From UBA1550 sp049294435 (lineage in GTDB: Bacteria > Patescibacteriota > Minisyncoccia > Phycocordibacterales > UBA1550): a DNA stretch of 18,105 nucleotides. The notes beneath the pieces are model-generated. The model saw nothing but the letters and a program-made list of their open reading frames with translations, was not told where the DNA came from and made no database searches. Position numbers and translations under genes: made by a program. The stretch covers positions 1 to 18,105 of the forward strand of contig JBAQCU010000060.1 in the NCBI GenBank assembly GCA_049294435.1, given 5' to 3'. Shown here in pieces: positions 11,183-18,105 of this stretch (positions are counted from its first letter, which is position 1; each line of letters begins with the position of its first letter).

Positions 11183-11599
11183 ATGAAAAAAGAGATTACA
11201 AAAAACAAAAAAATGACAATTGACGATTTGGCAGTGATGATGTCCAATGGATTTAGCGATGTAAACAAAAAGTTTAGCGATGTCAATAAAAAGTTCCTCG
11301 ATGTCAACAAAATGATTGCCGAGGGGCGGGAAGAGACGAGTGAATTGGCAAGAATGGTCGCCAAGGGTTTTGAGAGTGTCGATAAAGAGTTTGCTGGAGT
11401 AAAAAGAGATATAGCCGAAGTCAAGAAAGAGATAACTGAAATAAAAAAAGATGTAATTGAAGTTAAAGATAACCTTGCTTCCACGCGGGGAGATGTTCTT
11501 GCGATGGGGGATCGGTTCACCCTAAAGTACGAATTTTACGATCTTTCGACCAGGGTGGGGATATTGGAGCAAAAGACAAAAGTAAAAACAAAAAAATAA
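11183..11599 (+). CDS. Small heptad-repeat coiled-coil protein
   Basis: The 138-residue protein begins MKKEITKNKKMTIDDLAVMM and is then almost entirely 7-residue repeats: FSDVNKK, FSDVNKK, FLDVNKM in one block and FESVDKE, FAGVKRD, IAEVKKE, ITEIKKD, VIEVKDN in another. Hydrophobic residues at fixed heptad positions predict a long coiled coil. There is no signal peptide or membrane segment, and strong charge (Lys, Glu, Asp). Similar proteins occur in Patescibacteria but I know of no established function. The frame is open upstream to 10964, but that part overlaps the hairpin and promoter, so the ATG at 11183 is chosen. The stop codon is immediately followed by the start of the giant surface-protein gene. 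Confidence 0.85.
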   Translation: MKKEITKNKKMTIDDLAVMMSNGFSDVNKKFSDVNKKFLDVNKMIAEGREETSELARMVAKGFESVDKEFAGVKRDIAEVKKEITEIKKDVIEVKDNLASTRGDVLAMGDRFTLKYEFYDLSTRVGILEQKTKVKTKK

Positions 11600-14500
11600 A
11601 TGAACATCTTTCACCACTCATCCGCGTTTATCGCAAAGCACAAGAGACATCACCACCTCGCGCTCGCTACGCTCGCGCTCGTGATTGCTGGTACAGGGGC
11701 GTACATATATAGGAATGAAATTGCCCATGCGGCGACATACACTTTCACACAAACAGCATGGGGCGGAGGAAAAACCGCAAACACAGCAACGCACGCGAGC
11801 AACCAATCCAACTGGACCCAGTATTCCGCTACTTCAACAAACATTTCTGCCACCACGGCAGTGACCCTTACTTCCGCGAGCTACACCGCCACCGATGACG
11901 GTGTGGGGCTTACTCCTCTTTCCACTCCGACGATTGCAAGTCCGCAGGCAAAAGATGTCACCATCTCGCCCGATGGCACATCGGCGTATGTAACGAATTA
12001 CGGTCCTGCAACTGTGTCCATGTACTCTCGCAATACTTCCACTGGCGCGCTTACCGCTCTTTCTCCCGCAACTATCGGGGCAGGAGCCTGCCCGGAACGA
12101 GTTATTGTTTCACCCGACGGCACTTCGGTGTATGCCACCGCAAGTTGCATTAGCGGAACTCTTTGGCAATATAGTCGCAACACTTCTACTGGCGCGCTTA
12201 CAGCTCTGAGTCCGGCAAGTTTTAGTGGTACGGTCTACCAAAGTTTAAGTATTTCCCCTGATGGAGCTTTTGTATATTCAGCAAACGGAACCAATATTTA
12301 CCAATACTCCCGCGATACATCAACTGGCCTGCTTACGGCATCAGCAACCACAACAGAGGCAGGAGCAAATTTTGTTGATATCGTTATCTCCAAAGACGGC
12401 AACTCGTTATACGCGACGGATCAAACCAGCAGTCTCATTTTTATGTACTCCCGCAATGTCTCAACGGGGGCCCTTACCGCCCTAGGTACTCCCACTATTT
12501 CAACAACGTCTCTTCCTAAAAAACTCACTGTCTCCCCCGACGGCGCTTCGGTGTATGTGTCTGGTTTCTTTGGTTCAATCTATCAGTATAGTCGCAATAC
12601 TTCTACCGGCGCCCTCACAGCACTCAGTCCTGCAACTGTCGCAGTTGCGGGGCAGAATCATTTCGATATTGAGGTATCCCCAGACGGTACCTCGGTGTAT
12701 GTGGTAATTGGCAGGTATGTTGTAAATGAAGACTCCAACGTTATTGCGATGTACTCTCGCAATACTTCCACAGGCGCCCTCACCGCGCTCGCTGATTCAA
12801 CCATCGCCTCCGGCAAAGGTCTAATGGGCATCGGTATCTCCCCCGACGGCGCTTCGGTGTATGTGGCGAACTCTTTCAATGGCACAGGCGGAAACACCAT
12901 TTCTATGTACAAAAGAGGCGCAAATGGGGGCGCGCTAGGTTTTGAGGCGGGGGCAACCTCAACGACTGAGGTTATTTGGCAGGGGTTGGGGACGGCGACG
13001 AAGTCGGTGCGCTTGCAGGCGTCGACGAATAATTTGTATACAATGCGCAGTGCTTCTAGCACCATGTATAAAATCACCCCCGCTGGCGCAACCTCCACTT
13101 TTGCAACAACGGGGAATAACCCTCATAGTTTTGCTTTTGATACCACTAATAATCTTTATGTATCAAACACGAACGACAACAATATTACAAAAATTACTCC
13201 AGCTGGCGCTACCAGCATTTTTGCGACGACACCAGTTAACAGTAGCCCAAGGGATCTTGCTTTTGACCACGCGGGTAATTTGTATTCAGCGAACCAGAAT
13301 ACCGCTACAATTTCAAAAATCACGCCCGCTGGTACAGTCACAACATTCGCTGCGCTCACCTTCCCCAGAAATCTCATCTTTGACCCCGCAGGAAATCTTT
13401 ATGTAGCACCTAATGATAAAATTGTAGTTAAAGTCACCCCCGCTGGCGCAACCTCCACTTTTGCTTCATTGGGCATAAGTTCAGGGTCGCTGGCTTTTGA
13501 TTCCTCGGGGAATCTTTATGTGGGGACAAGATATGATTATAGTATGTCTAAAGTAACTCCGGCGGGCGCGACAAGCACCTTTAATGGAGGGCTATATTTG
13601 AATGGGGATGGAGGTCTTGCTTTTGACACCAGTGGGAACCTTTACCAGGCAAATTATAACAGCGGGAATATTTCTAAGATCAACCCTGCCAACAGTGGTT
13701 CAACTTTTGCAACAGGGTTAAGTACCCCTCTTGATCTTGCTTTTGATACCGCAGGGAACCTATATACTGCAAACAGTGGAGCTGGGACTATTGTTAAAAT
13801 AACCCCAGCAGGCGTCGTCTCCACTTTTGCAACAATTGGAGCGGGGACCTCTGATCTTGCCTTTGACAACATCTACCCTGCATCCGGCACGTTTACCTCC
13901 GCGGTCATAGACCTTGCTAATAATGCAAACTTCACCACTCTTGATTACACCACGACGCTCCCTGCGACCACCACCATCACGATGGATGTCCGCGCGGGTG
14001 ATACTCCCACACTAAGCGGCGCATGGACTACTGGCATCGCAAGCGGAGGAAGCATTTCAGCGCTCGGCGCACATCGGTACATTCAGTATCGCGCGAACCT
14101 CTCCACCACGGACACCGCCGTCTCTCCTACGCTTGACTCGGTTACCGTGAACTACACCCAGTACGCACTCTCGGGCGACCTTACCTCGTCTGTGTACGAC
14201 ACAGAAGCGGCGGCAAATTTAGTTTCCAATGTTATGTGGTCTGCGTCAGGGACTGATGGTGCAAGCAGTACCGTGAAGTTTCAGGTTCGCTCCGCTTCAA
14301 CGACGGTACTCCTTGATACCGCCCCATGGTGCGGACCAGCAACCGCCTGCGACGGCACCGGCTATTTCACTGTGAGCACGGGTGTCGTGGACGGAATTGT
14401 GTCGGGGCATCCCTTGAACACCGGAGGCAATGACAGATATTTACAATATAAAATGTTTTTGACTTCAGGGGGGAACGTTACTCCCACGGTCACTTCAGTC

Positions 14501-17500
14501 ACCCTCCAGTATGTGGTAAACGCGCCACCAGTGATCACCAATGCCACTGCATCGCAGGTAAGTGACTCTGGAAGCGCAAATTATAGCAAGGTAAGCTTCA
14601 GCTTTGACGCCTCAGACCCCGACACCACAACAGGGACGGCTACTCCATATACCGTCACTCCAACTTTGTACGAATACAGTACCAATAGTGGCTCCTCATG
14701 GGCAACCATTTCAAGTGGAGCACTCGGTGCTAACGCATTCTCGGCTATATCCATTGCAAGCAATACTTCCACTACAACCACCACCGTCGTGTGGGACCCA
14801 GCGGGAACAAGCGTATACGCAAACAATACCGCAGAAATCCGTGTCACTCTTTCTGATGGTGAAGCAGCAAATTACAGCGCATCAGGAACTAGCAGTACCT
14901 TTACTTTGGATACGGTAGTACCCGTAATCACTACTGCAACCTTGGATTCCTCAACAGGAGGCACTGCTGTCGGCACCATTGCCTTGACCGCAACAGACAA
15001 CAGCACGCTTCAATATCGCTTGTGTAACGACAATGCGTTCCCGTCCGCGGACGCACAGGGCAACTCCTGCGCATGGACCACCCTCGCCGCAAGCCCAATT
15101 TCAACCACGACCATCGCGTGGATTCCCACCGGCTCTCCAAGTAACGAAGCGGTATACCTGCAAGTGCGCGACCTATACGGCAATGTGACCGCGCGCACCA
15201 TCGTCGCCCCTGCGACGCTGACAGACTTTACTTACGCCGATGCTTCAAATACCGCAGGCGGTGTCTATCGTGAATTTTTATCATGGTCGCCATTTGTCGC
15301 CACCACTTCATCAGCATTCGCTTCTTACAAGGTGTATCATTCTATCAATAACTTTGCGACAGCGGGGACACTTCTCACAACAATCACCGATTCCAGTATA
15401 AACTACTACGTGCACAACATTACGACAGCAACGAGTTCATTACAGTATTACAGGATTGCGACAGTCAATACAAACGGCGATATTTCAAATTTCACCGCTG
15501 TTCTTTCCGATGTTCCCGATGGTTCTGGCGGTGTTGATGCTACCCCGCCGTACATACCGCTTGCAGGTATTGCCACACCGACCGTGGGTAATTCATCCGC
15601 AAACATTACTTTTAGCACGTACACCGACAGTTCGCTTGCTGTCGGCGAACTTGCAACCTCAACTGTTTTTTATGCTTCATATTCAGGAGCTGTTCCAGGA
15701 ACTTGTCCCGGTACGCCAAAAGTAGTTACAAGCACCTACACCGTGAACCACAGCGTTTATTTGACCGGACTCACGCCTTCCACGCAGTATTACTTCTGCA
15801 TCATCGCAAAAGATATAACAGGTAATGTGAGCACTGCGACGACAGCCGTAGGTGGAACATTCACTACCGTGAGTGGCCCAGTCATTACCAATGTTACCGA
15901 ACGCGAGCTCACTGATGTTTCGGCTCTCATTTTTTGGAATACTGACACCGTCTCTGATTCAAAAGTATATTTTTCCACAACTTCTTCTGGCGTGAACGGC
16001 GCTACACCAACCACGGGCGCGGTTGTTACGACGGCTGGTACAGACGGCGCGTATCAACACCAAGTGGGGCTTACTGGTTTGACTGCGGGGCAGACGTATT
16101 ACTACAAAGTTTCTTCCACTGACACCGCCACTTCTTCTCTTACAACGACGAACGACAACAGCGGGCAGTATTACAGTTTTGTTACATTGAAGGACACCAC
16201 CCCACCGACTATCACGGGTATTGCAACCCCGGTGCTTTCCTCTGATGCCGCGGTGATAGTTTGGCAGACCGACGAGCCTGCAACATCGCAGGTCCAGTGG
16301 GGAACTGCTTCCAGTAGCTACACGCGCTCCACGGTTACCGATAGCACAAAATCCATTTATCATATCGTCACCCTGTCGAGTGGAACCGTAGATATGCTGT
16401 CGGCAGTGCAAACGCTTACCCCCGTGACCACCTACCACTTCATTGTGAGGTCAAGTGACGTCGCAGGAAACATTGCGCAGTCAGGGGATCAGACACTCAC
16501 AACACCCGTGTCGGGAAATGTGACCGTAATAAATGTGGTAAACTCAGCCTCGGCTTCCGATTCTCGCGCGACTCCGGACACGACCCCTCCCTCCATTTCA
16601 AATGTAGCGGTTTCCGGCATTACGCCTTTTTCTGCGACGGTGAAGTTTGATACTGACGAAGATACTGTTGCGGAGGTTGAAGCAGGCGCTTCCACATCCT
16701 ATGGGCAAACTGCAAGCAGTTTTGATTGGAGGAAGACACACGAGGTTAAACTCCGCGGGCTCACTCTTGGCACCGAGTACCATTTTCGCGCGAAGGCGGC
16801 GGACAAGGCCGGCAACATCGGCATTGGCACTGACCAAACATTCACCACCAGATTTCTCACTGAAGGGCTCGACTCTGCGACGGTAGACAACATAGAAGCA
16901 TTTCAAAAAGAGATTGAAGCAGCCATCGAGTCCATCCTTCCTTCGCTCGTCCCACCATTTGTTTCAAAGCCACAAATCACGGAAATTACAGAAAGTGGCG
17001 CGAAAGTAACATTCAAGACAAACATCAAAGCGTTCCCTGTTGTCGTATACGCAGATGACGGCTCATATGACGAAACAAAAGACAACCCTTATGTCGGTGA
17101 AATTTCCGACACAATGGAGAAGACGATTGAACACAACCTCACACTCGAAGGGCTCAAGGGCAACACAAAATATCACATTCAAGCGCGTGCATTTTCTCTG
17201 CCAAAGGTTATTGGTAAGTCCGCAGATGTAACATTCATTACCAAAGCGTCAAAGATTGCCGGCTCCATTGTGGAGAGAAAAAAAGATTCCTTTACGGTAG
17301 TATGGACAACGGGAGAGCCTACATCAACCATTGTTGAATACAAGAACTTAAAGAATGGCATCACTCAAAGAAAAACAGACGATGCAAAAAAGACATCGCA
17401 CTCAATGAAGATTGAAAACCTTCCTCCGGGGACTGCATATGAAGTGTACCTCTCGGGGCTTACCGAACAAGGTAACATCGCTGAGGCTGGAAGTCCTCTT

Positions 17501-17911
17501 TCTGTCACAACTTCTCGCGACGTAACCGCGCCAACCATTTCTGGCTTCAAAGTAGACAACGCTCTTGTGCCAGGCAGAACAGACCGAATCCAGACTATCG
17601 TATCGTGGATAACTGACGAGCCCGGGAATGCGACGGTTTATTACGAAGAGGGCGCAGGAAACGCAGGCGACACGAAGGAGCTTGCAAACAAGAACGAGAC
17701 ACTTGATTCATACACAGTCGGGCACAGCATTATTTTGCCAAACCTGAAGCCGGGCACAATCTATCGTTTGAAAGTGACATCAAGGGACGACAGTGGCAAC
17801 CTCGGCTCATTCGGCCCACGCACCATCATTACTCCAAAACAAACCGAGTCCATCACCGACATCATTTTCAAAAACTTTGAGGACAGTTTTAAGTTCCTAA
17901 GGAAGATTTAG
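11600..17911 (+). CDS. Giant secreted surface protein: two 7-bladed beta-propellers plus FN3-like domains
   Basis: The 2103-residue protein has a basic N-terminus and hydrophobic segment (about 19-36) with a plausible signal-peptidase site after IAHA (residue 44). Residues about 117-448 hold seven YVTN/lactonase-like repeats (SPDGTSVYV ... MYSRNTSTGALTAL). Residues about 477-757 hold seven NHL/Vgb-like repeats (GNLYVAN ... KITPAGATSTFA ... LAFDTA). Two related beta-sandwich units follow (about 764-974), then Ig/FN3-like domains to about 2080 (recurring TPPTI...W.TDEPATS and L.PGT.Y...V...D..GN motifs). The N-terminal two thirds are Thr/Ser-rich; from about 1660 Lys and Glu increase. It ends in TESITDIIFKNFEDSFKFL with no LPXTG or membrane anchor. 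Probable role: cell-surface adhesion or host/neighbour contact. Its start abuts the coiled-coil stop, suggesting translational coupling. Confidence 0.92.
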   Translation: MNIFHHSSAFIAKHKRHHHLALATLALVIAGTGAYIYRNEIAHAATYTFTQTAWGGGKTANTATHASNQSNWTQYSATSTNISATTAVTLTSASYTATDDGVGLTPLSTPTIASPQAKDVTISPDGTSAYVTNYGPATVSMYSRNTSTGALTALSPATIGAGACPERVIVSPDGTSVYATASCISGTLWQYSRNTSTGALTALSPASFSGTVYQSLSISPDGAFVYSANGTNIYQYSRDTSTGLLTASATTTEAGANFVDIVISKDGNSLYATDQTSSLIFMYSRNVSTGALTALGTPTISTTSLPKKLTVSPDGASVYVSGFFGSIYQYSRNTSTGALTALSPATVAVAGQNHFDIEVSPDGTSVYVVIGRYVVNEDSNVIAMYSRNTSTGALTALADSTIASGKGLMGIGISPDGASVYVANSFNGTGGNTISMYKRGANGGALGFEAGATSTTEVIWQGLGTATKSVRLQASTNNLYTMRSASSTMYKITPAGATSTFATTGNNPHSFAFDTTNNLYVSNTNDNNITKITPAGATSIFATTPVNSSPRDLAFDHAGNLYSANQNTATISKITPAGTVTTFAALTFPRNLIFDPAGNLYVAPNDKIVVKVTPAGATSTFASLGISSGSLAFDSSGNLYVGTRYDYSMSKVTPAGATSTFNGGLYLNGDGGLAFDTSGNLYQANYNSGNISKINPANSGSTFATGLSTPLDLAFDTAGNLYTANSGAGTIVKITPAGVVSTFATIGAGTSDLAFDNIYPASGTFTSAVIDLANNANFTTLDYTTTLPATTTITMDVRAGDTPTLSGAWTTGIASGGSISALGAHRYIQYRANLSTTDTAVSPTLDSVTVNYTQYALSGDLTSSVYDTEAAANLVSNVMWSASGTDGASSTVKFQVRSASTTVLLDTAPWCGPATACDGTGYFTVSTGVVDGIVSGHPLNTGGNDRYLQYKMFLTSGGNVTPTVTSVTLQYVVNAPPVITNATASQVSDSGSANYSKVSFSFDASDPDTTTGTATPYTVTPTLYEYSTNSGSSWATISSGALGANAFSAISIASNTSTTTTTVVWDPAGTSVYANNTAEIRVTLSDGEAANYSASGTSSTFTLDTVVPVITTATLDSSTGGTAVGTIALTATDNSTLQYRLCNDNAFPSADAQGNSCAWTTLAASPISTTTIAWIPTGSPSNEAVYLQVRDLYGNVTARTIVAPATLTDFTYADASNTAGGVYREFLSWSPFVATTSSAFASYKVYHSINNFATAGTLLTTITDSSINYYVHNITTATSSLQYYRIATVNTNGDISNFTAVLSDVPDGSGGVDATPPYIPLAGIATPTVGNSSANITFSTYTDSSLAVGELATSTVFYASYSGAVPGTCPGTPKVVTSTYTVNHSVYLTGLTPSTQYYFCIIAKDITGNVSTATTAVGGTFTTVSGPVITNVTERELTDVSALIFWNTDTVSDSKVYFSTTSSGVNGATPTTGAVVTTAGTDGAYQHQVGLTGLTAGQTYYYKVSSTDTATSSLTTTNDNSGQYYSFVTLKDTTPPTITGIATPVLSSDAAVIVWQTDEPATSQVQWGTASSSYTRSTVTDSTKSIYHIVTLSSGTVDMLSAVQTLTPVTTYHFIVRSSDVAGNIAQSGDQTLTTPVSGNVTVINVVNSASASDSRATPDTTPPSISNVAVSGITPFSATVKFDTDEDTVAEVEAGASTSYGQTASSFDWRKTHEVKLRGLTLGTEYHFRAKAADKAGNIGIGTDQTFTTRFLTEGLDSATVDNIEAFQKEIEAAIESILPSLVPPFVSKPQITEITESGAKVTFKTNIKAFPVVVYADDGSYDETKDNPYVGEISDTMEKTIEHNLTLEGLKGNTKYHIQARAFSLPKVIGKSADVTFITKASKIAGSIVERKKDSFTVVWTTGEPTSTIVEYKNLKNGITQRKTDDAKKTSHSMKIENLPPGTAYEVYLSGLTEQGNIAEAGSPLSVTTSRDVTAPTISGFKVDNALVPGRTDRIQTIVSWITDEPGNATVYYEEGAGNAGDTKELANKNETLDSYTVGHSIILPNLKPGTIYRLKVTSRDDSGNLGSFGPRTIITPKQTESITDIIFKNFEDSFKFLRKI
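11940..12940 (+). repeat. Seven coding repeats: YVTN-type beta-propeller
   Basis: Seven units of 45-54 codons, each with an SPDG..VY strand and (in six) a MYSRNTSTGALTAL-like strand. The DNA for the latter (for example TCGCAATACTTCCACTGGCG) is nearly identical between several units, so the array is either young or kept homogeneous by recombination. Confidence 0.85.
13030..13870 (+). repeat. Seven coding repeats: NHL/Vgb-type beta-propeller
   Basis: Seven units of 38-42 codons with the pattern NLY ... KITPAGATSTFAT ... LAFDTA. DNA blocks such as CCCCCGCTGGCGCAACCTCC recur exactly (about 13077 and 13437). Confidence 0.85.
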
Positions 17912-17938
17912 GCTGGGTGTTGTTATTGACGATTGTGA

Positions 17939-17947
17939 TGGTATAAT
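17939..17947 (+). promoter_or_regulatory. Extended -10 promoter of the peptidoglycan-binding protein gene
   Basis: TGG followed by a perfect TATAAT (17942-17947) ends 7 bp before the ATG at 17955. A possible -35, TTGTTA, is at 17920-17925 (16-bp spacer). No Shine-Dalgarno; a leaderless mRNA is predicted. No terminator is seen between this promoter and the preceding giant gene. Confidence 0.65.
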
Positions 17948-17954
17948 GAAAATT

Positions 17955-18105
17955 ATGAAGAAAGCCCTCCTCGTCCTCCTCGCGCTCTCATTCGCAAACA
18001 CAGCATCCGCCTACACATTCACCACAAAGATGAAGGTTGGCTCAAGAGGGGAAGACGTAAAGAACCTCCAGATACTTTTGAACCAAGACACTGTTACCCA
18101 AGTAG
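17955..18105 (+). CDS. Secreted peptidoglycan-binding domain protein (3' truncated)
   Basis: The first 50 codons are visible and the gene runs off the window. A clear signal peptide, MKKALLVLLALSFANTASA, ends with a signal-peptidase site (ASA, then YTF). It is followed by KVGSRGEDVKNLQILLNQD, the start of a PG_binding_1 domain, whose G.RG.DV..LQ..L pattern is well known from cell-wall hydrolases and wall-anchored proteins. The catalytic or other domains lie outside the window. The start is fixed by the signal peptide and by the extended -10 seven bases upstream. Next to the giant surface protein, it fits a cell-envelope gene group. Confidence 0.88.
   Translation, partial: MKKALLVLLALSFANTASAYTFTTKMKVGSRGEDVKNLQILLNQDTVTQV

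Noticed and set aside
12658..13098. 146-codon minus-strand frame within the giant surface gene
   Set aside because: It is a mirror of the repetitive, Thr/Ala-rich coding sequence; other repeats give similar antisense frames, as expected from composition.
3505..18105. Alternative genetic code (TGA as glycine)
   Set aside because: TGA ends the GIY-YIG gene at its expected family length, and no conserved gene in the window needs in-frame TGA to be read through.

Overview
This window looks like a chromosomal segment of a Candidate Phyla Radiation (Patescibacteria, probably Parcubacteria-type) bacterium. The evidence is the mix of genes: a very short 59-residue SecE, a small GIY-YIG endonuclease gene, a SIMPL-domain membrane protein, a PaaX/Cas2-like protein, a small heptad-repeat coiled-coil protein and a 2103-residue repeat-built surface protein. 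TGA is used as a stop (for example at the end of the GIY-YIG gene), so the code-25 lineages (Gracilibacteria, Absconditabacteria) are unlikely. The lineage is an inference from gene content; no 16S rRNA is present.

Layout: (1) 2-1891, the 3' part of a secreted beta-helix protein with tandem B-repeat-like modules. (2) 1985-3282, a lone CheY-like receiver protein and a membrane-anchored SIMPL protein set among degenerate 7-bp repeats. (3) 3386-5444, the secE-nusG-rplK information-processing block. It starts with a promoter that runs straight into a hairpin. A GIY-YIG module sits in front of secE, and a decayed copy of the same module sits in front of nusG. (4) 5461-6225, a PaaX/Cas2-like gene bracketed by two large perfect palindromes that share an identical 28-bp core, the second running into a 6-bp microsatellite. 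(5) 6250-9093, a deoxythymidylate block: thyA (minus strand) divergent from a dCMP deaminase, then dut and tmk. Together they convert dCMP and dUTP to dUMP, then dTMP, then dTDP. (6) 9115-10847, argS, preceded by a structured leader with a 12-codon ORF. (7) 10848-18105, a G-rich gap with a strong hairpin, the coiled-coil gene, the giant secreted double-beta-propeller/FN3-like protein whose start codon abuts the coiled-coil stop, and the start of a secreted peptidoglycan-binding protein.

Two gene-expression styles are visible. Several genes have an extended -10 box (TGn plus a TATAAT-like hexamer) ending only 6-19 bp before the start codon and no Shine-Dalgarno sequence, which suggests leaderless or nearly leaderless mRNAs. 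Others (thyA, the dCMP deaminase) have longer leaders with good Shine-Dalgarno sequences. The observations most worth following up are the palindrome-flanked PaaX/Cas2-like gene, the possible arginine-codon translational attenuator in front of argS, and the duplicated and decayed GIY-YIG module around secE and nusG.
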